The notes beneath the pieces are model-generated. The model was not told the DNA's origin. It saw nothing but the letters and a program-made list of their open reading frames with translations, and did not search any database. Source: Phanerochaete sordida (lineage: Eukaryota; Basidiomycota; Agaricomycetes; Polyporales; Phanerochaetaceae). Taken from it: a DNA stretch of 64,000 bases. Shown one piece after another: positions 42,042 through 54,327 of this stretch. Positions within the stretch are counted from its first letter, which is position 1. Each line of letters starts with the position of its first letter. Where the stretch lies: contig BPQB01000089.1 of assembly GCA_019973155.2 (NCBI GenBank), positions 1-64,000 of the forward strand, read 5' to 3'. The translations under genes were made by a program, and so were the position numbers.

Positions 42042-43062
42042 ATGGCTCTCTTCTCGCGCTTTGGACGGAGGCTGCTCGTGACTGTGAACAAACTGTGAAT
42101 GTCCGTTCAAAATCTCGGCGGTGTCCTCTGGATGTACCTGGTCTGCGGTGCGGACCACTGATTCAGCGAGCAGGCTTCTTGTCGCTGCTTGACGCGACCG
42201 TGCTCGCATTGGCGGCGAGTGTCAGCATCTGGCGGAAATTCTTCTGTAAGTAGTCTGTTCCTGAGTAATCTTAAGCTAGCACGCGCTTATTGTAGTTGCG
42301 GCGGATTTGTTTCCGCCAGGGCTTTCGATCGCGTCGCGTGTTCTTCTCCTGCTCATGTGCGTGTCTGGTAACAGTCTGTTTTACTCTTCTAACTAGCCGA
42401 TTGACGTCTGATCCCATTGTGGGACATTTGCAGGGCCATATCAACCGCCTTCTTCACTCGGCTGCCCCTCGCTCGTCCCAAAGCGCAGATTGGAATGTTT
42501 GCCATCCTGTCTATACTCTGGCTAAGTCAGCAAACATACCTGTACAACAATTAAAATGCTCATTAATCTTTACTAGTGTCGAACGCCTTCTCGACATCCC
42601 GCTGGGGCGGCATACCCCTGCCATGCTCATCCATCCCCACAGGTGCGCCCTCTGCACGCTCCCAACAAGCCGTGAATTCACAGCGCCACCCACAGACTAC
42701 CCCACAGAACGCTCCTGGTGCAAAGACGCACAGGCCCTCAAGTTCTGCGGCTGGCTGCTCTTCGCGGGCCGTACGTCTTCCTCTACCTCTCACATCCAAT
42801 GACCCAGCCTAATGTCGAGTAAATCCTCCTCACGACGTTCGCGACGGCGCGCTACGTCGCCGCGCAGCACCGGCACGTCTGGCGCGTCCCGCTCACGCGC
42901 TTCGATCCGCGCGCGAGCATGGACTTCGGACCCGCCCGCTCGCCGAGCATCTTCGAGCCCGCGTCGCCTCACGATGACCGACTACTCCGGCCGGGCGAAC
43001 GTAGCGAACCCTGGGATCGACTCGAAGTGGTAGGAGCGCGCTCGAAGGGGTGCGCTTTGTAA
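42042..43062 (+). CDS. four-helix MARVEL-like membrane protein, gene model uncertain
   Basis: Spliced exons give MALFSRFGRRLLVT, a first hydrophobic helix (FLSLLDATVLALAASVSIW), a second (SIASRVLLLLM-AISTAFFTRL), a third (AQIGMFAILSILWL), an extracellular-type loop with Cys (GGIPLPCSSIP...SWCKDAQALK) and a fourth (FCGWLLFAG...ILLTTFATARYVAAQH). This is the topology and loop-Cys pattern of fungal MARVEL proteins. One implied intron is only 41 nt. The last junction (near 42780-42832) is off by one base for every AG acceptor tried, although the final exon has strongly GC-biased third positions. Either a splice site was missed or a 1-nt frameshift has damaged the gene. Confidence 0.55.
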
Positions 43063-43514
43063 GTTATCTATGCGTTGGCTGCGCCGGAGGCTCCGGCGTA
43101 CAGTTTTGTCGGTGTACCTGGAGCAGGCTCTCCGCCCTTTAGATTTCCAACTTGTGTGCTCTGTGAACGTAATGAGATTCGTGTATTACAAAGCTGTCCC
43201 CCATGCGTGGTTCCGCGTTGTTATCATTTACCAGAATGAACGGGTGCTGACCTTAAGCCACACCGTGCACCGCATGTCAGACAGCTTGGCAGCATCCGGA
43301 AAAGCCTTTGATATGTACCCATACTGACATCCGAAACGATCACAAACAGTAGCTGATAATCCGAGAAGAAGATTACATAGGAATCGATACGTTACGAGAA
43401 GCATATAACGGACCGGGTAAAAGGAAAGGAGTGTATCAAGACTGCGAACGACGCAGAAGGGGCGGCCACATAGCGTATATGGTGAGGGGTACAACAGAGG
43501 GCATGTCGACGTGC
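43063..43514. other. intergenic between convergent genes
   Basis: 3' flanks of the MARVEL-like gene and the VAP gene. No gene seen. Confidence 0.4.
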
Positions 43515-44793
43515 TCAGAAGAATAAATATGTGGTGACGAAGACGCCGAGCGCGATGATGATAACGACTTGCAGCGGGACACCTTCAGGGGGCATCACGG
43601 CGTCCTCGACATAGCTGCTGACGTCGGTCTGCGAGACGACGGTGCTGCCGTCGTCGGAGCGTGCGCGCCTGCGCAGCTCGGTGGGGGACGTCTGTGTCGA
43701 GACCGTGCTCGGATCGGGCATGGACGAGATAAGCTTCCGCAGCCGCGCGATCTCGGCCTGCGCGTCGCTCAGCCGCGCGACGAGCTCGGGGTTCGGGTCA
43801 ATGGCGTGCTGCGAGGGCACGGCCTGGACGGGCGCGGGCGCGGGCGGGGTGTGCACGTTGACGTGGACGACGGGCTCGGCGGGCGGCGGGGGCTCGACGG
43901 GGGACTCCTCGACGATGCGGCGCGGGACGGCCGGCGGCGGCGTCTCGCGCGCATCGTGGTGCATCTCGTTGTCGGTCTGGGGCCCGTCGTGACTGTGCTC
44001 CTGGCCAAAGTCCGGGATCGGCGGCGCATGGCCGTTCTGCTGGCGCTGGGGCACCGTGTCGTACTCCTGCGGGGACACTGAGTCAGCATGCAGAGAGGGG
44101 CGCGGAGGGCGACGCACGGTGTGCCCGCTGGGTCGCGGTGGCGCCTCTGCGGCGGCGGCCTGCGGCTCGTCCTCTTCGGGGACGGTCTGGCCTTCCGGTG
44201 GCAGGTACGCGACACGGATTTTGTGCTGGTGGACGGCATCTTCAGGACTATCGCCACTCCACTAGGGTATGCGTTCAGTCGTACGAGCACAGGTCACGCG
44301 CGGGGCACGCACGATGTCTGTGAGCGGCAGCGTCTCGCGCTCGGGCGTGATGAGCGTGCTCTGGATGAGGAACTTGTCCTTGCACTTTGCGCCCAGCGGC
44401 GGCTCTTCCTTCATCGCCTGGAGGACGACTGCAGCGGCGTCGGCGGGGTGCAGCACGAGACTAGCGGCAGCACGCACCTTGGACCTCGACGGTCTCCCCA
44501 GGATCGACCCGGCCCGAGTTCGGTCGTACGCAGTACAACTAGGGGGGCGACGTGCACGTCAGCGGGGCGGGCGCACGCGGGGAAGCGCACAGGGCGCACC
44601 TTCGGGGCGGTCGTCTTGACCTTGAACGCAACCGGCTGCGAGTTCGGGTTGGAGATGGAGAGGGCCCGCTTGACATGCTGTGTGAGGGGACCTGGCGGGC
44701 GCGCACTGAGCACACGGGGCGCGGCGCTCGCGCGGGCGGGGGACACGTACGTGGGAACCCCAGGGTGCTGCTGGGGTTTAAGGTGAGCGACAT
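43515..44793 (-). CDS. VAMP-associated protein (VAP/Scs2), ER tail-anchored
   Basis: At least five exons from the ATG at 44793. The MSP domain reads MSLTLNPSSTLGFPR-PLTQHVKRALSISNPNSQPVAFKVKTTAPKLYCVRPNSGRV, here abbreviated: its FKVKTT.P..Y.VRPN.G core is the FFAT-binding face. VVLQAMKEEPP...CKDKFLIQST and DAVHQHKIRVAYL follow. A Pro-rich linker and a short coiled coil (RLSDAQAEIARLRKLI) lead to a C-terminal membrane anchor LQVVIIIALGVFVTTYLFF. VAPs tether the ER to plasma membrane and other organelles and recruit FFAT-motif lipid-transfer proteins. All expected parts are present. Confidence 0.9.
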
Positions 44794-45547
44794 TGCGGAG
44801 GCGGCGGCGGCGGGCGGCGGGACGGAGGAGGAGGAGGAAAGGAGAGTTGGTGCTGCGAGAGAGTTGGCTCGGGTGATGTGATGACGGTAGCGGCCAGGTT
44901 CTCTGCGCGCCCCTCCATAAGTGCCCTGTTTGGCGCCCGCGCCTCGCTCCAGCCGGGTTCAACGTGCTCGCCTGCATGCACCGTCCCCTCCATGCGCCTC
45001 TGACACCCCCGAAGAATCCTCGCCGAGCTGCAGCGGCTCGTCTGGGCCTCGGAACGACGGGAACGGCCTGCAGGTCCGTCCAAAGCGTCCTTTACAAACC
45101 ACCGCTGATCGTCTGGTAGTGCAGTAAGCCCAGTTTGAAGCCCCTTTACTGACCTCATAAGCCACACTCATGAAGCGACTTCTATGCAGCCCCTCGCTGC
45201 GGCGCATGCATGTGGCGACACCCTCACACGTTCCGACAGACGAAAAAGATTGTCTAGGGCAGCAACGGCACTATATTTCGGCCTGGATCCCCTACATGGC
45301 ACTATGCGCAAAGCTAGCTTATACTACGATGAGTGACTACGATTGATATACGGATGCAGGGTATGCCCAACGAATGCAACAGGGTAACTACGATTAATCA
45401 AAAAGAGGCGGACGGAGGGAATTATCGGACAGCGTGAGAGCGATACAGTCGGTGCGGGGTCGTGAGTGCCGTCTACAGGATAGCGGGTGTGCGTGCGAGA
45501 GAGAAAGAGGAGAGAAAATCCCAGGAGCCGTCGTAAACAGAGTCCAA
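44794..45547. other. intergenic
   Basis: 5' flank of VAP and 3' flank of the ABC transporter gene. No supported gene. Confidence 0.4.
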
Positions 45548-48500
45548 TCACTTCTTGCTCAGCGCCTGCATCTGCACGTACTCGTAGTAGCCCCCGCGCA
45601 GCGCGATGAGCTCGTCGTGCGTGCCCGCCTCGCTGACTGCACCGTCCTTGATGAAGTATCTGCAACAGTTATCAGCACATGCGCACGCCCGCCACAGGCA
45701 CAGGTACTCACATGCAGTCCGCGTTCTGGATGGTCGACAGCCGATGCGCGATGGCGATCGTTGTCCGGCCCTTGGCGGCGCTGTCGAGCGCCTCCTGGAC
45801 GATCTTCTCCGAGTTCGAGTCGAGCGCGGACGTCGCCTCGTCGAGGAGCAGCACCTTCGGGTTCCGCAGCAGCGCGCGCGCGATCGCGATGCGCTGCTTC
45901 TGGCCGCCGGAGAGCTGCGAGCCCTTCCCGCCGACCTCGGTGTCGAAGCCGTCGGGGAGCGACTGCACGAACTCGAGGATGTTCGCGTTCCGGCACGCGG
46001 TCTCGATCTCCTCCTGCGTGACCTCGCTCACGGGCTTCACCGCGCCGAGCAGGATGTTGAAGCGGATCGTGCCCGCGTAGAGCGTCGGCTCCTGCGAGAC
46101 GAGCGCGATGTGCTTGCGGTACTCGGACACGTTGAAGTCCGTGATCGGCTGCTCGTCGAGATACACCGTGCCGACGAGCGGGTCGTAGAAGCGCTCCACG
46201 AGCTGGATCGTCGTGCTCTTGCCGCAGCCGGACGCGCCGACGAGCGCGACGTAGGTGCCGGGCTCGACGGTGAGGTTGAGGTCGCGAAGGACACGCACGC
46301 CGGGGCGCGTGGGGTAGCGGAAGTGGATGTTCTCGAAGCGGATGCGGCCCTGGACGTTCTGCGGGACCTTGCCCTCGGTGCTCTCGGCGTCGATGGTCGG
46401 GCGCGCGTCGAGGAGGTCGATGATGTCGGCCGCGGCGCCCTTGGCAGAGGACATGTCGGGCACGAAGGAGAACACGTTGCCGGCCTGGATCGCACCGAAG
46501 ACGGTCGTCTGGAGCGCGACGAAGAACTGGAACGTGCCGTACTCCTGGGCCGCGACGAGGCGCGAGCCGTACCAGAACACGAGCGCGATGACGAAGAAGG
46601 ACATCGCCTGCGTGACGGCGTAGAGCAGGTTCGACCACAGCGCGCTGCTCTTGGACTCCTGGAGCGGGCCCTCGAGCGACTCGCTGTAGAGGCGGAGGCA
46701 GTCCTCCTCACGCGTGAGCGAGGCGACCGTGCGGATGGAGCCGGCAGCCTCGCAGGCAAGCTGCGCGGACTGCTCGTGTGCCTTCTTGTTCTTCTGGTCC
46801 TTGAGCACGACGACGTGGAGGCGAATGAAACCGGCGGAAACGACGAGCGGGACACAGGCGAGACCGACGAGGCCGAGCTTCCATGCGAAGATGATACCGA
46901 GGATGACGCCGATAATGAGGGTCGCGGCACTCTGGATGATGGCTCCGAGGGTGACACCAGCAAGACCGTGGATCTTCTGCGGGTTGTCGCTCAGACTCGA
47001 GGTGAGCTGACCGGTGCTGTGCTCGTCCTTGTCGAAGAACTCGATGTCCTGGCGGAGGATGGACCTGAAGCCGATGGAGCGGAGCTTGGACGTCAGCGAG
47101 GCTGCGGTGGCACCGAAGATGTAGTTCTGCACGCCGATGGTGAGCGTCGACACGATGGCGATGATGAAGAAGTAGAGGGCGTTGCGGTCGCCCTCGACAC
47201 GGCGCTCGTGGTGGTCCTGGACGGAGAAGCTGTTGATGGCCTTGCCGAAGACGATACCGAACGCAGGGTAGACACCACCAGTCACTGCGAAGGAACATAA
47301 GCATGCATTTCACGCCAAACGGAAAAGGTCAACTCACAAACAGCAGCGATACCACCGATGAGGTACAAGTGCCAGACATCGCCGTTGATCTTGCCCATGC
47401 GGATGAAGAGATAGAGGAACGAGTACTTGTTCGCCTTCTCGACCTCCTTGTCCGCGTTGCGCTGCTCCATGATCTCAGACGCGAGCGAGCGGTTGCCGGT
47501 CTGCGAGCGTCCGAGCGGGATCTCCTTCTCGGCCTGCTTCTCGATGCTCTCCTCGTGCGCCTCGGAGCCCGCCGCGGTGTCGCTGCCGTCGTCGGCCGTC
47601 GGCTGCGCGGCCTTCTCGCGCGCCTCGCGCAGCTTCTGCGCGTTCACGAGCCGCGCGTACGCGCCGTGCTCGTCCTTGAGCAGCTCGTCGTGTGTGCCGG
47701 ACTCGAGCACGAGCCCGTCGCCCATCACGTAGATGCAGTCCGCGTCCTTGATCGTCGAGAGCCGGTGCGCGATCGAGATGGTCGTGCGCCCTGCCGCGGC
47801 CTTGTCGAGCGCGTTCTGCACGACGCCCTCGCTCTGCGTGTCGAGGGCGCTCGTCGCCTCGTCGAGGAGCAGGATGCGCGGGTCCGAGACGATGGCACGG
47901 GCGATGGCGATACGCTGCTTCTGACCGCCAGAGAGGAGGAAGCCACGCTCGCCGACCATGGTCTCGTAGCCGAGCGGGAGCTTGGAAATGAAGCCGTCGG
48001 CGTTGGCCTTGATGCAAGCCTCCTTGATCAGCGCCATCTGCTCATCTTCAGAGGCGTTCTCCCACTTCGTGCCGATCAGGCCGTGCGCGACATTGCCCTT
48101 GATGGTCGTGGCGAACAGAGTTGGCTCCTGCGAGACAAGGCCAATCTGAGAACGAAGCCACTTGACATTGAGTTCGCGCAGGTCGACGCCGTCGAGCTTG
48201 ACGGAGCCCTCGAGCGGATCGTAGAAGCGCTCGACCAGGGAGATGACCGTGGACTTTCCGGAGCCAGAAGCACCGACGAGAGCGATGGTCTTGCCAGCGG
48301 GGAATGTAATGGAGAGGTCCTTGACGATGGGGACGTTCGGGCGCGAGGGGTAGTTGAACTTGACGTGCTCGAGCGTGATCTCACCAAGGCACGTCTCGGG
48401 CTTGAGACCGGCCTCGGAGGCCGAGTCGATCGTGGGAACGCGGTCGATGGTCTCGTACAGCTTCGCTGCAGCACCGCGGGCGTGTGTGATAGCTGTCGGG

Positions 48501-50023
48501 TCGCGTGTGAACCGCCGTCACGAACCCATGGCAACATGTGATACGTACCTTGCATCTCAGGGGCGAGCAGTGCGAGAGAGAATGAACCGATGAGGATGGC
48601 GAAGAAGACGTTGACAACGTCACCGGCGTTCGCTGGGAATAGAATTGAGATACATATTCAAATACGGGATGTACAACTTACCGTGACCTTCGTTGATGAG
48701 CGTGGTTCCGAAATCGAAGGCTATGGAACAGTCAGAATCACGAAGACACACAGGTATTGAACCCACGTACCCAGAGCATAGGCGGAGTAGATGACGAAGA
48801 AGAACACGGCGAGACCTCCGCCGTGCCAGACAGCAGCCTTCATATCGACTTTGCTGGCCTTGCCGACGTAAATGTCGTACAGATCGCCGAGGACGTGCTG
48901 GGAGCCGAAAGCGTGCGCCGTGCGGACGGTGGAGATGACCTCTTCCGCAAGCGAGCCCGCCTCGGCGACGTGCTTCAGCGACATCTGCATGTACGTCGAG
49001 ATGAACTTGTTCATGACACCGCCGGTGATGGCGATGCACGGCAGGATAGAAGAGAGCGCAAGCGCAAGACGCCAGGACTTGGCGTAGGCAAGCGCGAAAC
49101 CGGTCACGAAGGCGGCGAGGAAGTTCATGACGAGGGCAACCTTCTCAGAGATACCCTGCTGGACGAGATCTATAATTATCGGTCAGCGACGATTGGGGCT
49201 GCGGGAGACGTGGCACGCACGGGTATCGGTCTGGATGCGGGTAGCGACCTCGCCAGCGCCGACATTGTCGAAGTAGGCGATATCCTGGCGGAGGACGGCC
49301 TGGAGGTAACGCTCGCGGAGGCGCTTGGCGTTCACCTCGGCGGTGTAGACCCAGATATACATGTAGATGAACGTGGCGAACAGCATCCCGACACCTGGTG
49401 GACTTGTCAGAGCGCGCTTCGGGGATGGGGGACGTCACTTACCGATGTATACCAGGTAAGACGCGTTGAGGGCGGCGGAATGCCTAAAGGCGGCAGCGGC
49501 GGCGGGCAGATCAGCCCGTGCTTGGTCGCCCGCGGGACCTGCTGCGTTCGCGCTCGCCATGACCGTGCCGAAGTTGACGAAATCCTGAGTGAGTCGACCG
49601 AACAGCAGACTCATGAGAGGCTGAGGACGGCGGTAAGTGCGAGCGTGTGGAAAGTGAATCACGAGCACGCACCTGAGCAGCACCTCCCGCTGCTGCACAG
49701 ACCAAGCCGATTGCATCCAAGAAAAGCTCGAGGGGAGTAGAAAACCTGCGATGCGAGCAAATGTCAGAAAGGCAACGGGCTTGACGACTGGGAGATACGC
49801 ACCGGAAGAGGGAGGAGAAGGAGGCAGGTGGGATGTCTTTCTTGGCAGACTCGGGGGCAGCCTCGAGGGAATTGGGCTTCTCCTCGGCCTCAGCATCAGC
49901 GGCTTTGGCCTTCTTGTTCTTGGAGAAGAGCCCCTTCTTCTGCTTCTGCTCGAGCTGCTGAAGCTGCTGCTCTTCCGCCTTCTCGTTCGTGGGAGCGTCC
50001 GAGTGCGTCGACTCTGCGGCCAT
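45548..50023 (-). CDS. full-length ABCB (MDR/Pmd1/Ste6-type) exporter
   Basis: Multi-exon gene from the ATG at 50023 to TGA at 45548. A charged cytosolic N-terminus (Lys/Glu/Gln-rich) precedes TMD1 (TPLELFLDAIGLVCAAAGGAAQP...). NBD1 follows with Walker A GASGSGKST, signature LSGGQKQRIAIARAI, Walker B ILLLDEATSALD and HRLSTI. An acidic linker leads to TMD2 (GGVYPAFGIVFGKAINSF...), then NBD2 with GASGCGKSTTIQLVERFYDPL, LSGGQKQRIAIARALL and VLLLDEATSALD. Both ATP sites have intact Walker and signature residues. Homologues export toxic hydrophobic compounds or, as Ste6, lipidated peptide pheromones; basidiomycete pheromones are also farnesylated, but a pheromone role is only a possibility here. 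Confidence 0.92.
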
Positions 50024-50545
50024 GGTGGCGTCGCTGTGCCTGGGTAGGCTAGAGAGTGTCGACGACGGAAGGGAAGGAATTATAAAATAAAGGGAAGGAG
50101 CGAAGGATGGGTGATGTTTGCCCGCGCAGGCATGCGGGCCCTTATAAGGCACCGACCGCCCATCACAGAGCCAAGGTGAATGGCTCAACTAGGCGCCGGA
50201 AAAGCCGCGTAGTCTCACCCCCGATGCAGGCCCCGATCTCGATCTCACCATCGTCCCCTTCCCCGCAGTTGGCGCCTGTGTCCCTTTCCCCCGCTGCTCC
50301 TCGGCGTCGCAGCCCCAGACCTGTGCTGCATTTTTCTTTCATTTTGCGACCTCTGCAGAGGCATCTGGGTAATTCTATGCCCGTTCAGCAGCCCAGTTTC
50401 CCGCACAGACTCTCGGGGAACCTCGTTCGATCAGTGCAGAAACAAGCTCCAAGTGCTCGGTGTGAATTCCGCTTACGCGAGAATGGATTACATCGTTGCC
50501 ACCAGCTTGCCAGCCAGGCTTTGCCTCCGCGCGTGAGAACATGTA
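50024..50545. promoter_or_regulatory. ABC transporter upstream region
   Basis: An AT-rich stretch (TATAAAATAAA on the plus strand, 50080-50095) lies about 60-70 bases upstream of the ATG and can serve as TATA. No other gene. Confidence 0.4.
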
Positions 50546-50743
50546 ATCGACTGGACGGCAGGGCTCATGAGCCCGGCTCGAGCCCAGCGTGAGCCCTCGA
50601 GCGCCCGCCCCGCCCGTGAGCCCTGAGGCGCCCGCGCGGGATTTTGCATGAGCCCTCGGCCATCCGGCGTGTCGGGAGCAATACCGCCGGCCGCCTGGAC
50701 CACATGGCCGCCACCATGCCCCGCCCGAAAGCGTCGCGTCGCT
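50546..50743 (-). repeat. 195-bp dispersed repeat, left inverted copy
   Basis: Inverted, almost identical copy of 58726-58920 (only a few differences, all near the ends). GC-rich, it carries repeated TGAGCCCT motifs and a GCGCCCGCGCGGG core. It starts ATCGACTGGACG on the outer side. Confidence 0.9.
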
Positions 50744-51167
50744 CCGACCCATGCTTTGCCCCCGACCACCTCACCGCGCTCGCCGCTGAGCGTCGTCTTC
50801 TACCCTTTCCTCTTGCTCTTCTCTCTTCGTTTCTGGACCATACTTACTGTCTTCTCCATGTACCCAGCAATATAAAACATTTCTTCGAAAATCCCGTGCG
50901 CCAGTGGCAGGATTGTGCGATAAGAGGTGTGCAGCGGGGACCTTGGTGGATGTGCCAGAGCAGCGCGACCTGTCTTGGATTCTAGGTGAGTAGACCACTC
51001 GTATTATTCTTTGTGCTCAACAGTTGACTCTGCTAGAGCCTGTTCGCCTCGCAATAGGCCACACAAAAGCCAGTCGACGTATAAGTGCTTCTCGATGTCG
51101 TCCACTGACCTTCCGCAGCCTGTCCCTACCCCTTCCTGCGCACCATTCGACCTCCACACCGACTGCT

Positions 51168-54100
51168 ATGGACGATTCCGAAGACCCGCGCTATCACACG
51201 ACAGTTGGCACGCTCATGAGGACAATCGAGCCGAAAGATACCTGCGGGAAGCGCGGCTGCCTTCGCCGGCTGGGCCTGTTCCGCGTTCACCAAGGCTCAA
51301 CGCCCGAGTCTAGACATCGCAAAGGAGCCATCGCACAGACAGTGAGTTTCTTCAGCTCCTGTCGAGCGAGGTTATCTTGTACTCATGGGATGCAGTGCTC
51401 CTCATGGCCCGAATGTCACTGGACGATCTGTCATACCGACCCGCTCTATGAAAATGACGCCGAGCTCATCGTCCAGCAGCTCAATGAAGCACAGGAGAAG
51501 GGCGACTACGTGCGACGTCTCCCTGATGAGTATAAGCCTCGCCTTCCGCTCCTTCGACTGCCCCCTCCGGCCGCTTCACAGGGCAACGCTTCACAGGAAC
51601 ACGACGTCATCTACTGCACAACGCCGGGCTGTAAGACGAGGAAGGGCGCACGAACTCGAGGCAACAAGTTATGCCCCGATGTCAAGTGCCCGAGCTGCTG
51701 CAAGACTGCTTTCGAAGATGCCTGTCGTGACCAGCGCTCTCGTGTGCGCTGCGTGCCCCATAAGACCTCTGCGCTGGTCTACCCTCCCTCTCATCTACTC
51801 CCCCATGCACCCTCTACCACTACGCCAGCCAACAGTCTTCCCTCGATGACGGAAGTCCCTCCCGCTGACCCGCCCACTGCGACTGCTTCGCGCCGCGCTC
51901 CAAGCCGCCGCGTGGGAAACCTCTCGCAGCCTATGGATCCTGAATGGGCTGAGCAACGAGGACAGGCTGAGGTCAAGCGACTGGAGGCGATCTCTCGAAG
52001 GCAGCAGTCGGAACGACTAGTAGAGCAACGGAAGAAGATGTGCACTTTCGTGATCTGGTACGAGGTACGCATTTGCTGTATACCGCCTATCTTGCCTGTG
52101 TGCTCACGCCTCGTAGAATGGCCAGCAACCTCTCGTCCTCTCGGAGGTCGTCGACTCATACCCGAACGTTGCTCTGCGATCTATCGCCAAGCTAGCGGCA
52201 CTGAACCTGGACACGACATCAGTCTTAGAGTACTGGAATGGCGAATGGATCCTTTGTGGGATCGAAACTCCGCTAACTGTCGACACCGACCATGCTCTGC
52301 TGCTTCGCACTCGCCCCACGCTCACCTTGCAGCTTGCCGACTGCCCGGGCTTAGAAGACCGGCTCGAAACACAGGTGAAGCGGCGCGGCGGTATCAAGCG
52401 TCGTGCACCACTTATGACGTCCCCTGTCAAGAAGATGGCTCGTGCTGTCCAAGACTTATCAATCCCTCGTCTCCCTGCATTGCGTCTCTCCCCCGTTCCG
52501 AGTCGCAGTGTTTCACCATCGCCATTTCCCACTTCCAGTCGTACTACCCCTCGTCCACGCTCCCCTTCGCTTGAACTTCTTCAATCCCCGCCTCTGAGAC
52601 CGGCACCTCTCGCCCCCGTTGCTGGAGCCCTTCCGCCGACCGCACTTGCAGCACGAGCGTGGCCGAAGGACTTCACTGTCCGTGAAATTGTCGACGGGTT
52701 CCGGGAACTAGAGCGCTTGTTCAACCAGGGTCAGCCGAACCGCTTGACGTTCGTAGACGTTTTCCATGCTCCCTACGTCAAGGCTACTGTTACTCGCCAC
52801 AAGGCCTATCTGAAGAAGGTCACGGATGCGGCTTTCATTGACATCGAGCTGCATGGCGACTGGAAGTGGTCGGCTGTTGTCACCGCTTTCGACCGCAAGC
52901 AACCGCTTGACGACTTTGCGAGTTCGGTCCGTGGAGATTCTGTTGCCTGCGCTGTGGCTGATGGTGGTCATGAGCATGTACCGAGTGCATGTGAGGCTCC
53001 CGCGCCTGGCGCGGCTTCTGCCTCACAGAGCGCTCCCACGGCCGCAGACGCTTCGCACACACGTCAGGATGGCCCGACCGGCTCTGAGAATGATTCCCAA
53101 CCAGTTGCCCCTGCTCCTTTCCCTGTGCTCTCGCCGCTTCACGCTCTGTCCCCGCGAGGCAATACTCCCCCCATCCTCTCGCGCCCTGTCTCGCCCCTGG
53201 ATCTGTCCGAGTTTTTCCCAGACATCACGCAGCCACTCTGCGAGTTCTGCGATGAGCCTATGACTGGACAGCCATCCGCCGTGCTGCAAACCATGCGTGC
53301 CAAACTTCTGCCTTTGTCCTGGTCAAGTCCGACGATCAACCCGGCGCATCGAGCGGTCGAGAATCCTACCGTCTGCCATCAGTACTGCGAGCGGCACGAA
53401 CTAGAGACCACCCAGCTTCCGCTTGCTCAAGCCGCAGGCTGGCCCCTCGCTCCCAACTTCTCTCGTCTCTACCACCGCCTCCTGAGACTTCGCGTCATGC
53501 TAGCAGCGGTCTTGAAGGCAGAGACGCCCTCGAGCGAGTTTCTGCACGCTGCACGAGCTCGCTATGGCAAAAGTGGTGGTGCAAATGCCGCAGAAGCCCC
53601 CCAGGCGCAGTATGCTTCGTTCGGAGAAGCAGATCGCGTTCGAACTGCTGGATAGTGCGTTCTTCTCTTGATTCTTGTGCGATCTATGCTGATCCTGCTC
53701 TAGCTACGGCAACGAAGGGCTCCAAATCATCCAATACACGCTCATGAACATGTTCGATGCCTCTGACTGCGATATTTCCAGTTTCGAGCCGCTGAGGTCC
53801 TTCGACGCTATTCTTCGTGAAGTTCTTGTGCCCGAGGCCATCACATTGCTGATCCAAGCAGATATGCAGCTGTCTCGTACCGACGCTATCACGACGCTCT
53901 TTGCCAGCCAGGACTTCGGAGCACTCATGCATCCTGCGCATGAAGCCTCGGCCGACTTCGACGCTGTACAAGCTCACCACGCTGACATTTACCGCCGTGT
54001 ACTTGCGGAGATGGAGGCCGAAGAAGCTGCACCAAGCGTCCTCGAGTATTGGAACGCGGACACAACCCTGGGCTACGAAGAGTGGGTGCAAGACACGCAG

Positions 54101-54262
54101 CAGCAGAAGGCCAGCAACACAACTGCCGGTTCCTCCGATGCAGGTGTTCGCTTGAAAGAAGAAGAGGTCGAGGCCGTCTTTGCTTCTAACCCTTCTGCGC
54201 CGAGCTCGACACTCACTGCTGTACAGGAAGGAGATCATGTTGTATACATACTCGATGACTAG
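51168..54262 (+). CDS. lineage-specific protein with Cys-rich domain, function unknown
   Basis: Four exons join in frame from MDDSEDPRYHTTVGTLMRTIEP (start at 51168). The first exon ends IAQT, then CSSWPECHWTICH, a Cys-rich module CTTPGCKTRKG...NKLCPDVKCPSCC..A...C.......CVPHK (likely zinc-binding), a coiled coil, and ENGQQPLVLSEVV...WNGEWILCGI. A Ser/Pro-rich linker and a WPKDFTVREIVDGFRELERL domain follow. The last exon has YGNEGLQIIQYTLM...FDAILREVLVPEAITLLIQAD. I recognise this order (Cys module, W-P domain, VLVPEA C-terminus) as a multi-copy Agaricomycete family but know no function. It lies inside the inverted-repeat-bounded segment with the KDZ transposase. Confidence 0.65.
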
Positions 54263-54327
54263 ATTACATGCTGTACATCTGCTTAATATACGATCTGCAT
54301 ATTGTCCATGCGCTCGGTGTGGTCGGC

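Noticed and set aside
45606..47300. 564-codon open frame on the plus strand
   Set aside because: It is exactly antisense to the second half of the ABC transporter, whose GC-rich codons open this frame; the translation is low-complexity Asp/Glu/Arg/Val.
47303..48541. 412-codon open frame on the plus strand
   Set aside because: Antisense shadow of the first ATP-binding domain of the ABC transporter.
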